The position numbers and the translations under genes are program-made. A stretch of 64,000 nt of DNA from assembly GCA_944470555.2 (NCBI GenBank), contig OX104132.1, positions 20,692,284 to 20,756,283 on the forward strand, read 5' to 3'. The notes beneath the pieces are model-generated. The model saw nothing but the letters and a program-made list of their open reading frames with translations. It ran no database searches and was not told the DNA's origin. Shown here in pieces: positions 37,501 to 49,015 of the stretch (position 1 is the stretch's first letter; every line of letters starts with the position of its first letter). The stretch comes from Heterobilharzia americana (Eukaryota > Platyhelminthes > Trematoda > Strigeidida > Schistosomatidae).

Positions 37501-40500
37501 AACAAATGGTAGATCAATTGATTGATTTGTTGTTGTTGTTGTTGTTTCATAGGAATCAGATTTATCTGAACTTGTAACAATAGATAAGTTTTCGTTTATC
37601 TTTTTAATTTCATGATCAGATTGTTTACTCGAAGAATGTAATGATAATTTTTGACTTTCTGATGAACTATGACTTCTATCACATTGACAAGATTCTAGTT
37701 GACATTTTTTACGTTTCTCTCTAAAAATATGAATACCATGAAAAAAGAATAAATAAATTATTAAGAAATTACAAAAAAAATAATATAGTATAATAGATAG
37801 AATTAAATATGATGAAGTAATCTCTTACACCTAGTTAGGTTGAGAAGCATCTCATTTCAATTACAGGCGATGATACAGGCGCATAGATGAGGATTTTTGA
37901 ATATCGTCAACGATAAGCATTTATGTCTAATATATCGTACAAACTCAAAGATCTACAAGCGAAAATTAACAAGTTGACAGAAGAAGCAGTGAAGACGGGA
38001 CTTCAAGTGATCATCGTAGAGAAGATGGAGGTGATAAAGATACCCAACCAACCAACAACAACAACAACAAGCATCAATCATTATCAACAGAAGAAATTTA
38101 AAGGAAGTAGGCAACATCGTTTCAGATGAGGATGTCATAGTAGCCAGGATCGAAAAGGTAGCAAGACAGGCATTCATTAACCTGAAACCAGTGTAGAGAT
38201 CTTCTGTACTCACTACAAAATGTGAACAATATCCTAATTTTCAACACCAAGTCAGTCAAGTCAGTGCTTCTATGTGATGGTTCACAGACTTGCTGCGTTA
38301 TGAAAGTCATTTCCAATAACATCAACAAAAAGCATCAGTCAGTAGGAACTAGAGAAACCTAAAGGAAGTAGTCTCTTTCACCTACACCTAGATAGGCAAC
38401 ATCGTTTCAACTACAGGCGGCACAGACACAGACGAGGTTGTCAAGACCAGGATCGAAAACACAGCATGACAGGCATTCATCAATCGGAAATCAGTGTGGA
38501 AATCTACTGCACTCACCACAATACGTGAACAACATCTCGATTTTCAACATCAAGTCACTGCATCTATATAGTTCAGAGACTTGGCGGTGTGTTATGAAAA
38601 ACATTGGCAACAAACTACAGACATACGTGATCAACAGCTGCCACCTACGCTCACTCGATACTCACACTGAAGATCAGATGGCCAGAATAATAAGAATAAA
38701 CAACAAGGAACTCTAGCTGTCAACGAATCATCTAAGAACCTATCGCCCAACAAGCATGCACAAGAAGATAGTAGAGATGGTATGGATTGGATTGGACATA
38801 CACTGAGAATACGGTTTGGGGACATCACGCGTCAGGCCTGGCTAGGCGCACTCGAGTGGAATGTAAACGGGAAACGATGAGTTGGGCATCCGAGGCAAGG
38901 ATGACATGGAGATGGTGTGAGGAAGAAATGAAAGGTTGTGGGCAGTCGTGGTGCCATCTTCAAAAGACTGCAGTGAACAGAGTGCACTGGAGACATGCTA
39001 CTCAATGCCTACGTTCCACTAGGAACCGAAGGGGAAAAAAAATAATGCCATCCAGACCACCAGTTGACTGCCCTGTCAAATCTTAACTGAAGCGCTTATA
39101 TATACAACAAAACCTTTATCAAAGGTTCATTTGTGTGTGTAGTTACCGAGTTCCAATGAACGTCTATCGACCAGATTTGCGGTGTGACCATTGAAGTATA
39201 TGACACAACATTTGGATTCATTATGTGGGGAATAAATAGCCTTTGTCCTGGCTAACACTCATCAACAAGGCGTATCTAACCCCCTGAGGAAGCTGATGTT
39301 TCATGAATGATCTCAAAACGAAACGCAGTGAGTAACCTTGTCCAGTAGACAATGATCCACACCTATTGTGTGACGGTTATGATACTACCTGGCTACCAAA
39401 ACCTTGTTACATGCAAAGGGACTCCAACCTGTGAATCGAATCCAGAGAGCTACAACTCCGCTGAATGATCTGAACCTGGATCAGTCTCGATAGTGAAGTC
39501 AGAGACTCAACCCCTAAGCTATTCAAGCGACAACTGTTCCTCTATAGGATTGGATTACTTATGTGCACTAACCGTTAGTGAGTAACTGATGTAACTGTCG
39601 ATATCCTAGTGTTGTGCACTGAAAGAAGTCTATCAATGAAATCCGAAGTAATCGATTATTCACTTAGAGCATTCAATGATATATTGTGTGTAAGAGGTAA
39701 TCCACTGTGAACGACTACAGTTGTGTACACCTCTACAAATCGATAGACAGTATAGTGGTCAGGTAACATCAGTCATCAGACTATCAGGTGTTTAACAACT
39801 TTAGGATTCAATGAGGTCTTGACAACACGTTTTGGTATTATGCAATCAATCATATCAAGATATCTGAAGCATATAACTACCTTTTATCGTTTCCGTCAAC
39901 AGTTTCTCATATAAATTTTCCAATGGAAATGCCAAACAAGAAACAATGAAGTATTTACTAATTGAATACAACTTACCGTCTCTCAAATGACTCAATTAAT
40001 CGTTTGTCCAATATATTTTTCTCTGGTTCCCATGTATTATGTCTGGAAAAGAGAATACACATAACTTGAGACAACATGTTTTCAAGTTGTTATTCATCGT
40101 AGACTGATATCGATTGGAGAAACAAAGAAAACCTGGGAGCATTGGACAGCTGTTTTGTCCCACTAGCATGGGACTCCTCAGCAGTGCACACCCAAGACCC
40201 CACCAGGGATCGAACACGCGACCTTCAGGTTCCGTGGGTTAGCATGTTACCACTGAGTCACTGGGTCAGAATCAAATGGTCCATGTTCCCAAGTTCTGTT
40301 AGCTCACGATATGTAGAGAAACAATATGTGAAAAGGTTGAGCATCCTTAACGATTTCATTGGCTCCCGTGTGCGTTACACACATCCTTAAATGCTGAATA
40401 TGATAATATGCAATCAAAGCTGTTCACTTGAGAGTTTTATACTTCGACTACGTTGTACAAGTACCTGAGTTACTTCCCACTTTAAATGCATAAAAGTGAA

Positions 40501-43500
40501 ATCAGTGTTGAATACTGATGACGATGGGCGTTAAAACTACGAAAAATGATGATAATACTCTGAATGAAGATAATTAGGAACGTATTCGGCAATCTTGTGC
40601 TCAGTCAGTCACATTTACTATGTGACAGCTAATGATAACTATTTGGTTGCTCAAAACCTTGCTGGGTGGAGTAGTGTACGGACTCGTGACCCATTTAGTA
40701 GGAAATCAACTGCCTAAATCAATGAGCCACAAGTGAAAGTCAAACTTCGAACTCAAATTACCACACTTCACAGTAGTACACAAACAACAGATGGGTAGAA
40801 TAAGAGGAATATCAAAGTAGAGAAAGAAGTGTGAGAGAATATACAACTTGATGATGTCAACAAGTGAATACATCTGCGCCATCATGACCAATTTTCAGTC
40901 ATATTACCAAGAATCTTCAACCACTGATTCCTATGGTCTCGGACACTCCACCCACTTAGTCTACATCTCCTAGCATGGCTCAGATCAATAGGCAGAAACT
41001 TCACCGACTGGTGTCACGTCTTGGACTGACCACTGACAACTTTCTTCTAACCGAATCCAACATCCCTCAGTATGATACGTCGAGCAAAACGACTAACTTT
41101 TGGTCATTATCACACTACTACCTTTCTAAAAGACACTTTAAAATTGAGTTATAATTTCTAAAAATAGGTTTGCACTGTACTGATTAACTACTAACTAGTA
41201 CGTCACGGGTTCGAACCCCGAGCCAACCCATCCCATACATACATCCAAATCAACATAGGACCAGGTATTCCTCAGTAATGGTTCGATTTGCCACACCTCA
41301 TATCAGTACATCAAGTAAAAAGGCAGTGAAGTGGAAGATGAAGGAAAGAAAATTCAGTCAGGAGAAATATAAAGTACCAAACGAGAGAGAGAAAGAATGA
41401 GAAAATGGTAAGATTCGGTACAGTAGTTAAGATGAGGACAATGTGTATGGGAATACATATGCGCCACTGACATCGATTCTGAGCCATATCACCTAGGGTC
41501 TCCAACCACTGGTTCCTCTTGTCCCGCCGACCCCAACCACCTAGTCTGCATCGTCCCACATGCCTCAAACCAACAGTCAACAATTTCATACATTGGTGCC
41601 ATGTTTTCGTCTGGCCCCCTCGAGCCTTTTTCCAGCCTGGACCCACCTCAGCCAACATTGTGTGACAAGGCAATCGGTGACTAGGCATACGTAGTACGTG
41701 TCCCAACCATCTCAGTCGATGAAGGTTAACAACCGTGTCAACTGATTTACCTCTTCAACTCAAACTCTACACCTGACGTCTGCGTTACTCACGTGGTGAC
41801 ACCATGGGATACCGCTTATATTATGAAGGCAACGGTGATCAAACACCTGAAGTCAGCCTTCTCATGTCTTTCACCTTCAATGGCCATGTTTCACAGCCAT
41901 ACAGTAGAACAGAGCGGACTGCTGTGCAGTACGCGCGATCCTTCATAGACAATCGGATATCACGGCGGCGCCATAGGTGGCGTAAGTTGGCGAAAGCCAA
42001 TTGAGCCTTTTGCATTCATACAGAGATTTCATCGACCACTGAGCCACTTCGAACCCACTGTAGAGGTTTAGGTAGCAAGGTAGCAGGAATAACCTTCACA
42101 CAATTGCAGAGTCCATTTCGTTTCTTTCGTACTTGAGAATTATCTGTTACAAATAAGCACCTCTGAGATGTTTATTAACGTCCAGAAAAACTGAATCAGA
42201 GGAGCATATGACAGTTAGTAACTCATCATGAGTAAATAAAAAAGGGAATTATACAGTAGGCCTTAAACAGCACAAATACGGAGAAAAATATCTATACATA
42301 ACCGGATTTGTGTAGGCAGATTATTTTGTACGACATTGGTACAAGTGATTGCTTCAAACATGTACTGGGCCAGCACTTATGATATGTTTACTGATGACAG
42401 CTAAGATAGTTCTTGAACGCTTGAATAGAAGGAGGTAGATGTCTTGTAGGCGGGGGTCCTAAACCACAACGAAGCATCTGTCTAGTGTTCCGATGTTTTC
42501 AATGGTTCGCCAATTGATATCAGTCCATGATGTTTTGAAACCGACCAATGCCCCCATACCTCCATTCGAATTATCGTCCAGTGTTCATAACTCACTGGTT
42601 TCAAGGTGGACTCCTCGAGGTTCTAAAGAAGCTGTGAGCTTAGCTCCAAGCAAGCGAAACGGTCGTTCGGTGCTTAGATTACCCTGACCTAGCTGGGGAA
42701 ATTTACACATCAGTCTGATTGGTTTCTGACTACTCAAGTTGTTCAGTAGTAATATTAAATTGTGACCTGTTGGATCGACTTAGTGAAGTGTAAAGACAAA
42801 TACTCGCCGATGACATCGAATGACCTCCAACTAACTTATATCACGGATTCACAGGGTTAAGAAAATATGAACTCGTGGACTACGACCGAGCAGATGAGCA
42901 AAACCCTAGAGAAACAGATCTTTCCATACACTTGCTAGAAAACGATTCATACACGTTTTCAGTACTCTCAAGTTGTCATTAGATATTATGCATCAGATAC
43001 TGCTTTTCCCGCCCACATCAAGACAGTGTTTGCCTTGTGGAAGGTGTAGACGCAGAAGTGAAGGGATTTAAAACACTTTCAATTACTTTTAGGCACTTGA
43101 GAAGCGTCAGTAGAATAGAGAAGTTGTTATCGACTAAACTGCTGGTAGTAAACCATGTTTCTGGATGACCTCACCACTCGGTGATAAAACGCAGAGGTGA
43201 TTTAAGTCGTGATAGGCCAGTTGCCTATTTATCTGATCAACAGTAAGATCTGTAGTAATTTAGTAGAAAAACTGTTGTGCTTGTCGGGAAATTTGTCATT
43301 TGAGGATTGATCTGGGGGGTATGATGCATCCCAGCTACAAAATAGTAACGATTGGTCGTATATGTGAATTTGGTATGGCCGCTTACAAGCGGAAGACACA
43401 ATGCTTGGTTGTGAATGTACCCAAACAAAGAAAACAGCTAGTATCTTCACATGGCGTTCGACAACCATTCTATGTGCTGATACTTTGGATGACATCATTA

Positions 43501-45642
43501 ATATAAAAGTTAAACGATAGGCAATACTGAGGCAGCCACACAGGAGCCCATAAGCTAGTAGTGGCCGGTCAATTTCGTTCAACCAACGACATAAAAACTG
43601 AACCCATCGCACAGGAAGTGGGTATAGCGAATCAGTGGCACAGTGGATAATGCTCTGGCATTTGGAGTGATCATGGGAACAGCATCGCTCACTAGAAGTC
43701 ACGTACGTCCAGCTGACCAGTCCCAAAAGCGACGAAACGCGAGTCCTGCATTCCAGTGCTAGTCATTATCCATCATTACCATGTTCATGAGACTGTCTGC
43801 CATAGTTTCACAGACTAATAATATTTATACTGGATGACGGTGAAGTGCAACTACAACCAGCGACCTCCGAATTGCCAGCATGGTGCTCTACACGATCCAG
43901 CTGTTCTCTCTTTCACTAAACTATGCCTATTTCAAGTAATAGCGTCTATGAATTCAAACATTTTCTAACTTTTCTTTAAAAAAAACTTTGCTAAGACAGG
44001 CAAAATGGGTCACTTGATGATCTGATCGTAATTTTAGGACTATAGACACACCAGCTGTGTTAAATCCAAGGCCGTATACAGTTCATTTTTTGTAGGCTAG
44101 GCCGTAAGGTCAAATAAGCGGGGGTAGAAATCAGGCAAACCTGAAGGTCGAAATATAGATCAATGCATATATAATCAACCAATCAGAGTAAAGTATTGAC
44201 CAGATAAACGTGGGCAGACATTTAAGTTTTCATTCTAGCTTATTTCGATACAAAACAAAATGTGAAAAATTCTACTGAGCGTAATTGAAGCTCAAAATCA
44301 AGGTATTTGGATGAAAAAAGTGAAAACAAGATTAAAATTTTCGAAAAATATAATAGTAATAAGGTTTGTATACCACTTACTCGTCAGACCAATTCTTCCA
44401 TTTTACTAGATATTCAGTGCGATTCTGAAACAAAGGTCAAAACAGCTAGTCAATTAGAAAACATAAATTAAGTAAGCGTTTAAAATAAACTCTTAATCAT
44501 TCAGAAGAAGCATTTGTATATTATTTATATGGAAATGCTTTTTCTTATCTTATCACTACAAAAAATTTTGGTAGTTATGATGCTATTTATATAGTAGATG
44601 TATTTACTCGCTGTAGAACACAAGTCGACCATTTCACAAACTTTACATTCATATAGTACTAACTTCATGTAAATGAAATCATGAATTCATAATAACGACA
44701 CAGTGAATTAAAGTCTCAAGATCAGCTGATGCTGTTAGATTATCACTGGTCAGTAAGTTTTAACGAGGTTATGTTGAATGAGAACGCTACTATCTGGAAA
44801 TGTATAGTATTAATAAGAAATAAGCTCTGATGAAGATGATGATTTCAGTAGACAATCTGCCATAATTGAAAAAGACCTGGATATATTCACTAAGCTATAA
44901 ACCACTTTTACTGTCAGTGCTATAACCATCTTCAGTTACTTGAACTTCGTTTAAGTTGGTTTTGATAAACAAGGATGCTAATCAATGATATTTTTGAATA
45001 AGCCATAACTACAAAACACAATATACAAGAATAATTTATATCATTCCCAAAATTGTACCATTGTTTATGGTATCTATAAAGAGTATGGACAAAATTCTAA
45101 TTGAGTTATAAACAATATAGTTAGTTGATAAAACAGAAATGAATAATGGTATCACTGATTTCAATGTTATCATCAATAGAATATTAGAATGGACATGGGA
45201 ATAGTCTATCTGAAGAGTGTCATGATGAAGAACTGAGTTTTAAATCGATTTTTAGGCAACAAAAAAAAGTAGCGGATACGTTTCATTGGTGTTTAAACGT
45301 TTTAAGCTCTACGGTTCACAATTAATTCTATAAGTCATGTGATAAAAATCTATTGGTATTCATCAAGATGAATATAACATCTCATAAATATCCAGGAGTA
45401 TTGAAGCCTCTGGTATATCAGTTGAATCTGTGAACAGAGGTCGAGAAGAATCGATTCCAATGGGGAATTTATTCATAAGCATAAACAACTATATTTTATG
45501 ATAATAACATCAAAGGGGGAGATAATATATATACTATCTATACCTCGAAGAGAAATGATAGGGTACTTACCCCACGTATTCGTTTACCAACTAAGTGTTC
45601 AACTCGATAAACACCAGAGGTTCGTGAACGACCTTTATGCAT
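29527..45642 (-). CDS. Pc: Polycomb/CBX chromodomain protein, multi-exon gene
   Basis: This gene encodes a Polycomb-family (CBX) subunit of PRC1, a nuclear reader of trimethylated histone H3 that helps keep genes silent. Seen: coding exons 45642-45571, 44424-44381, 40042-39977, 37720-37165 and from 33712 onward, all on the minus strand, with GT/AG borders (donors gtaagt-like) and phases that join without a stop. Exons 1-3 encode a chromodomain (residues about 11-61). Exon 5 holds a basic nuclear-localisation-like block, a His tract and a Pc repressor box (residues about 664-696 of the joined protein). A Ser/Thr/Asn-rich tail ends in PIDLSAKR. The ATG at 45642-45640 is the first after an in-frame TAA. 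CBX proteins and fly Pc are usually about 250-560 residues; this one would exceed 980, or about 1,640 if the tail is one protein. Oddities are two frameshifts in the tail and introns full of repeats. Identity is very sure; tail structure is less so. Confidence 0.93.
29539..29553 (-). other. PIDLS CtBP-binding-type motif
   Basis: The codons for PIDLS lie five codons before the final stop. The motif fits the PxDLS consensus for recruiting the CtBP corepressor, which vertebrate Pc2/CBX4 uses through PIDLR. Function here is inferred from the motif alone. Confidence 0.6.
31484..33712 (-). CDS. Pc: Pc exon 5, frame 1: NLS, His tract and Pc repressor box
   Basis: This region is open for 742 codons from a tatcag acceptor in phase 0. 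Visible parts by exon residue: a basic block KKRRHSQKKEKRKRHRD at about 226-242; a His-rich run at 252-266 (fly Pc also has one); and EMCITDITVDGLTISIKE, then NFFG, at about 422-448. The last of these matches the C-terminal Pc/CBX repressor box (xVTDITxNxLTVTxKE..GFF), which contacts RING1. Thr, Ser and Asn runs fill the rest. The frame closes at TGA 31484-31486, but coding-like sequence continues at once in another frame. Confidence 0.92.
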   Translation of the reverse strand: MMTIAQSTVEANVVAKTGVQSSIDGTFEERPKIRLTIPRDRILPCPPVGVSSNSSSNSQNSSQLTNNTSVGSWNTIIDDSDQSLLLESNSMKQDDTIAGTQFIAPVELPRRCNPTVVTPHSINPTAGMRLPEIQIDNSSQSYYHVDMTNICKSPKWSKQTSCMVTSSCMQLPKLVITTTTLSSTSPSPSSSSFDLIISSKKRSRQFSSEGGFSSSPGYDVEHDIVKKRRHSQKKEKRKRHRDQISDYPYNSHHHRHHHHHHHHHQHSKSGYSSSFEEYSMNTSKIRRRSGSSTSHTSSMSTDSFSPTILSNNTSPNEDFPRLAPLRIHLPRSITSQLSAPDSLNSFTENQSIIDYPIQRLSSCGMTHTTLSTLVNTSSCFVRNPSGGGSSSASSGSIGNNHTTNNSNDNIIEQRKQIHLVPEMCITDITVDGLTISIKECSGPRNFFGIPTSQLVQHNYPKSGYMVSSIDRSMTTTTSTTMTTATAAAAAATTTTTTTTTNTVVLTNTTTTTTTNQCIKPLCLSLKEQNHLSTNPSMLPISTKLDASLYDNCTVLNSQDTTHIKSNIMHKDNDNDFENYDDIDCIKKNSLNEYGDENVAPSIVISQSCTLSSSSSSSSCCTSQISPTHSMSSIMTLSLPLSNITSTTVITTSCGMNHLPLSTIYEETESSTISSVDILKNSLKSEENEDETEKLISTSKLTIMTTSSSSSLNESFTYPIIDTVLANSSHSHHLLYKQLQRRL
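32360..32460 (-). other. Pc: Pc/CBX repressor box coding segment
   Basis: This short conserved block encodes ITDITVDGLTISIKE followed by RNFFG. In known CBX proteins the box binds the RAWUL fold of RING1/RING1B and is essential for PRC1 assembly. It normally sits at the extreme C terminus. Here several hundred codons follow it. Confidence 0.85.
34195..34610. repeat. SINE-B inverted pair in Pc intron 4
   Basis: A minus copy at 34195-34390 and a plus copy at 34425-34590. Both ribozymes are mutated. Confidence 0.85.
34725..34960 (+). repeat. SINE-B copy in Pc intron 4
   Basis: Full-length, with B-box-like taggttcgatctc. CTGAAGA and GAAA are present but helix II is degraded. Confidence 0.8.
35235..35670. 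repeat. SINE-B fragments in Pc intron 4
   Basis: A minus fragment at 35240-35300 and a plus copy at 35450-35665 (A-box-like tggctcagtggtaacg; CTGAGGA and GAAA kept). Confidence 0.75.
35670..36104. other. Pc intron 4 DNA, nothing recognised
   Basis: No supported feature. Confidence 0.4.
36104..37128. mobile_element. Three NLR-1 fragments fused, two as a palindrome
   Basis: A minus fragment (36104-36585, ending in the FANDDLCLMSHKLEDLQ region) is joined to a plus 3' end (36586-36778). An (ATT)n tract (36786-36815) follows, then a minus 3' end (36815-37128). The last two are converging mirror images with their 3' ends at the ATT tract. Confidence 0.85.
37165..37720 (-). CDS. Pc: Pc exon 4: linker after the chromodomain
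   Basis: This 556-nt exon is open throughout in the frame dictated by exon 3, from a tttttag acceptor to a gtaagt donor at 37164. It starts REKRKKCQLESCQCDRS, a basic then Cys-containing stretch. It then has runs of Thr, Asn and Ser and an Ala-rich segment (AAASASAANAAAA). No second domain is recognised. A retrotransposon fragment in the next intron ends about 40 bases from this exon's donor. Confidence 0.88.
37850..39045 (+). mobile_element. Two NLR-1 copies in tandem in Pc intron 3
   Basis: Copies at 37850-38335 and 38340-39045, both antisense to Pc. The second carries the ITRxA...TRVE / WRWCEEEMKGCGQSW / RSTRN tail. Confidence 0.85.
39235..39345 (-). repeat. SINE-C fragment in Pc intron 3
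   Basis: cctggctaacactcatcaac and aaggcgtatctaacccc match family C. Confidence 0.6.
39345..39976. other. Pc intron 3 DNA, nothing recognised
   Basis: No supported feature up to the exon 3 donor. Confidence 0.4.
39977..40042 (-). CDS. Pc: Pc exon 3: end of chromodomain
   Basis: This 66-nt exon has a ttccag acceptor and a gtaagt donor. It encodes EHNTWEPEKNILDKRLIE followed by SFERR across the junction. The TWEPExNILDxRLI block is the signature that separates Polycomb/CBX chromodomains from HP1-type ones. Phase is 2 in and 2 out. Confidence 0.95.
40078..40320 (-). repeat. SINE-B copy in Pc intron 2
   Basis: Well-preserved length. The ribozyme (40138-40190) has CTGAGGA, a six-base-pair helix II and ACAGCTGT but AAAA in place of GAAA. 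Confidence 0.85.
40735..41110 (-). mobile_element. NLR-2 3' end in Pc intron 2
   Basis: Read on the minus strand it ends in the NLR-2 tail shared with 54370-54640; the coding part corresponds to the WKK..QSKTW and C..R..WGP-like block, with stops. Confidence 0.7.
41300..42005 (-). mobile_element. NLR-2 C-terminal coding fragment in Pc intron 2
   Basis: On the minus strand: RHLWRRRDIRLSMKDR, AVRSVLLYGCETWPLKVKDM, then VFDHRCLHNISGIPW, then MGHVLRMPSHRLPCHTMLAE and WKKARGGQTKTWHQCMKLLT. This is the thumb and C-terminal region typical of APE-type non-LTR retrotransposon proteins. One frameshift lies near 41850. Confidence 0.88.
42005..43510. other. Pc intron 2 DNA, mostly unassigned
   Basis: A SINE-B trace is likely near 42490-42535. 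An open minus frame (43229-43726) is partly antisense SINE-A and has no domain. Confidence 0.4.
43510..43790 (+). repeat. SINE-A full unit in Pc intron 2
   Basis: Module (43515-43610), tRNA-like part (43630-43680), then ribozyme (43699-43755) with CTGACCA, a G-to-C change in the core, and GAAA kept. Confidence 0.85.
43825..43925 (-). repeat. SINE-D copy in Pc intron 2
   Basis: Reversed head aaccagcgacctccgaattg, tgctctacacgatcc. Confidence 0.65.
44381..44424 (-). CDS. Pc: Pc exon 2: central chromodomain
   Basis: This 44-nt exon lies between a tttcag acceptor and a gtaagt donor. It encodes NRTEYLVKWKNWSD plus two bases. It carries Trp33 and Trp36, the second and third aromatic-cage residues that hold the methyl-lysine. 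Its small size hides it from ORF scanning. It is found by the frame match to flanking exons and by the highly diagnostic EYLVKWKxW motif. Confidence 0.95.
44425..45570. other. Pc intron 1, nothing recognised
   Basis: AT-rich with no named repeat. This and the 3' part of intron 2 are the least repeat-laden pieces of the gene. Confidence 0.45.
45571..45642 (-). CDS. Pc: Pc exon 1: start codon and first chromodomain strand
   Basis: This exon gives 24 codons, beginning MHKGRSRTSG and continuing VYRVEHLVGKRIRG. It ends in phase 0 at a gtaagt donor (45570 downward). Tyr12 aligns with the first aromatic-cage residue of Pc chromodomains. The start is chosen because a TAA lies about 12 codons upstream in frame with no other ATG between. 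An upstream 5' UTR exon cannot be excluded. Short N-terminal leads of about 10 residues before the chromodomain are normal for CBX proteins. Confidence 0.9.
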
Positions 45643-46990
45643 AATTATCCAGTTATATTTTAATGTATATTAATCCAATGAAATGAGTATCGATAACTTT
45701 TTAATCAAAGCATAGATTGTGTTTATCTTTTTTTTTCTCTATTTAAAAAGTTCTGATATCAAATAAAAAATATACAAGTAAATCCAAATAGATGCTTATT
45801 GTTGTGTGTTTAAATTCCAAATTGAATAGATCCGACTAGTTGTTGTGTTCTCTAGCGTCTTGTCTTTATTAATGATGATAACAATGAGAATATCTCTCTG
45901 ACCTAACATCAAATATTCCTTCCCCCTATCACCAGTAGAATTTCTTCTCTACCCCCTTTGTAATTAGTAAAATTCAACCATTCACCAGTTAGTGCGTTAA
46001 ATCCTTTATAAATCTCGGGGTCAATAAACAACCAATAGAAAAAAAATACCAAGGGAACCTTGACATATTTCGATGTTCAATGCATAGTATACACTAGCCA
46101 ATCATATCATTGCTTAGATTTGTGTGTTGTTTATGGTCTCAGTTTATGCTTATACTTCATGTGGTAGTAGTAGTTACCAAGACTATAGATTGGCTAGACA
46201 GGCCTAAAAAATCCTCCAATAGCATTTCATCGGTTGTCCTTACTGCTATTGCTTTTTCTTGGGTGGTGGAGGTGGTTAGTAGGGGGTGTAGTTATTTCAT
46301 TCATTATTGATTGACCATTATCTTCCGCTTGTTTTCTACTTTTGATGTATTGTTTTCATGTGTATATATAGGCATAGTACGTGAAAGCTTAAGCTTAAGT
46401 CACTGTAAGTACTATCAGTGTTTCAAAGTGAGACATAAAGTCATCCACCTTGAATTATTGAATATTGAAAACTGGTTGAAGTTTGTGCAAGAGGTTTAAT
46501 AAGATTCACTTGATATGGGAACATTTCATACTGATCGTTTGCCAAGGTTAAGATGACCCAACAACCACTGAAACAACTAGGTTATTGAGGTGGTGGTTAA
46601 ATAGTTTTTGTTAAGATAGACAAACCTAAGTTGTTCCCATGGGGACTCTGGAAAACACTGAGTTGATGTAATCCGAGGCAAGTACCACTGTGGGGTAGAT
46701 GAGAACTATTCAGTGTAAGTCATATTATCACTGGTATACAGTTGTGAATGTAACTATTCATCTTTTTTCGATGAAAACTAAACACTTCTTAGGGTAAACA
46801 CGTTTCAATGGTCAGTTTGTCGGGGTTTGTTGAAGACTTGAGTTCCCTGGACAGTTGCTTTTATTTAATCCTAGTTTGGCAGTGCTTAACACTGTACACC
46901 TACAATGCCGTGAAATATTTTTGTCCAGGACCGTTATGTTTCACAGCAAGTGGGTCCAAATTCATTGGTTCACATTTACGTTTATCATTT
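45643..46990. other. Upstream flank of Pc
   Basis: It should hold the 5' UTR and promoter. I see no certain TATA or initiator. No plus-strand gene is supported. Confidence 0.4.
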
Positions 46991-46994
46991 TATT

Positions 46995-47540
46995 ATTTAT
47001 TTGTCCTTTGGGTTCCTAGTGGACACAGGTCTTCAGTAGCACGTCTCTTAACCTGGCTCCACGACTGCCAATCAACTTTCATTTCTTCCTCACATGATCT
47101 CCTCCATGTCATCCTCGTACGCCCAAATAGTCGTTTCCCCTTTGGAGTCCATTCGAGGGCATTGCACGTGATTTCCCCAGTTGGCCTTCTCAGTGCATCC
47201 CCAATCCATCTCCACTCTCTCTGCATATTTGTTGGGTGGTGGGTTATTGGTTGGTTGGTTCACTGCCAGCCAGCCAGTCAGCCAGAGTTCCTTCTTGCTT
47301 ATTCTTATTATTCTGGCCATCTGATCTTCAGTGTCAGTGTCGAGTGAGCGTAGGCGGTAGCTGTTGATGATGTATGATGTGTGTAGTTTGTTGGAAATGC
47401 TTTTCGTAAGGCGCCGCCAAGTTTCTGAACCATCACATAGAAACACTGACTTACTTGACTGACTAACTGACTGACTGATTGAGTGTTTAAAATTTGGATG
47501 TTGTTCACACTTTATGCTGAGTGCAGCAGATCTCCACATT
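46995..47540 (-). mobile_element. NLR-1 3' fragment, near twin of 51235-51820
   Basis: Minus-strand reading gives FLCDGSETWRRLTKSISNKL and RLRSLDTDTEDQMARIIRIS, then the tail to RTRMTWRRSCEEEM. Almost identical over 47225-47540 to 51500-51810. Confidence 0.88.
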
Positions 47541-47719
47541 TACGTGCTCCTGTCAATTCACAATATAACCCTACCATCATCCAATATCATCGTTCTCTTT
47601 GTTCTATGACTTAATTACTACCTTCTGACTAGAAGCAGAATGTTATCCAAGGGATTTTTCATGTTAACTTGGAAATGTCTCCGAGTTTTTAAGTAGTTTC
47701 TTATATGGTGCATTTCTCT

Positions 47720-48400
47720 CGGTAATTAACAGTGGGATCCAGGATGCGTGTTTCGTCTTCAGGCTTTTCATCACGTTTCAAGGTATTGTTCATCATGAAT
47801 TACCTGGTCATCCAAACCGCTTTCAAGGACGGATACTGCTCAATGGGATTGGACATTGGTCACATGATATAATGAATTGGCAGAAGTAGGCAAACGCTTG
47901 GTACTGGTTTGCAACCCAATGACTGAATAGAAACATGTTCACTGTGTGAATTGACAATCCTAGCGTCAATCTTTTGCATGGTGGTCGGTGTGCATTTCCA
48001 ATACTAGTGGAATGAAACAGCTGTCCAGTGCTTTCAGATTTTCAGTGCTTCTTCAAGTGATTTGAATTCATGATAAAACCTAACATGAAACCCGTTGACT
48101 CCGATAAATCTATCAATCGCCAACTGATACTACTTTAGACTTTTGTGAGGTGATCATTTTCCATCGAGGTTAACAGATATGCCTTGATGATAAATAGGAC
48201 TAAGTATAGTAATGATGGGCAGTGGCTAGCAATGAAATCCAGGATGCGCATTTCGTCCTATTTGAGACTATACATAGTTAAAAGACAGGCAGTATCGAGG
48301 CATCCGCACAGGAGCCCATATGCCAACAGAGTTGGTATTCGGTTCAATCAACGACGGTGTCATACAAGCGATAACACTGAATACGAATAAGCTTAAAATT
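47720..48400. repeat. SINE-A and SINE-B fragments
   Basis: A SINE-A ribozyme end (47730-47760, minus); a SINE-B copy (47880-48095, plus, degraded); and a SINE-A ribozyme half (48205-48270, minus) fused directly to a plus module (48275-48380). Confidence 0.7.
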
Positions 48401-48639
48401 TCACTACGATTGCATCATTGTGTACAATCTACTGACTTGTAAATGTGAACGATAGAAATCGATTAACACTGATGACAAGCTGGACAACATGAAATCGATT
48501 ACATTCCAATGATCAGTCATTACAGTTTATTCCTCTTCATTCGTCAGATCAACATTTAATAAAATGGGAACAGCCATCTTTATTGGTTACTGTGAATTGA
48601 AACCTTGGCAATATCTGTAGATTAGTAATAATGGGTTTT

Positions 48640-49015
48640 AATTGTGATATCTAGCAGCAGGATGCATGATACGTATTTCGTCCTAATTGAAACTCGTCAG
48701 CTGATGCCAAGGTATTATCCACAAGGCTACTGACTGATGATAGAAACCTGTACAGAAGACTATGTACCAAGAAAGATTGATTGTTTCCGTTTAAAATAAC
48801 AATCAATAGGAAATTACCATGACTAAAGAATAAAAACTGATACCTGTTGCGTAAGAAAAGGTGATTCTTGTAACTCACTGGCTAACCGCTTGAAACGATG
48901 AATATTGGGTTCAAATATCAGTGGGAATATTATTACTTACTGTTTGAAGGCAGGTAAATCTAACTGATGAGTTCCAAATGGGATGAAACGTGAGTAGGAA
49001 TGAGATGTCCAAATT
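48640..49015. repeat. SINE-A inverted pair
   Basis: A minus ribozyme half (48655-48715: CTGACGA, GAAA, ATACGTAT palindrome) and a plus half (48880-49010: CTGATGA, GAAA). Helix I is degraded in both. Confidence 0.75.

Noticed and set aside
43229..43726. 165-codon minus ORF in Pc intron 2
   Set aside because: Half of it is antisense SINE-A sequence; no recognisable domain or splice signals.
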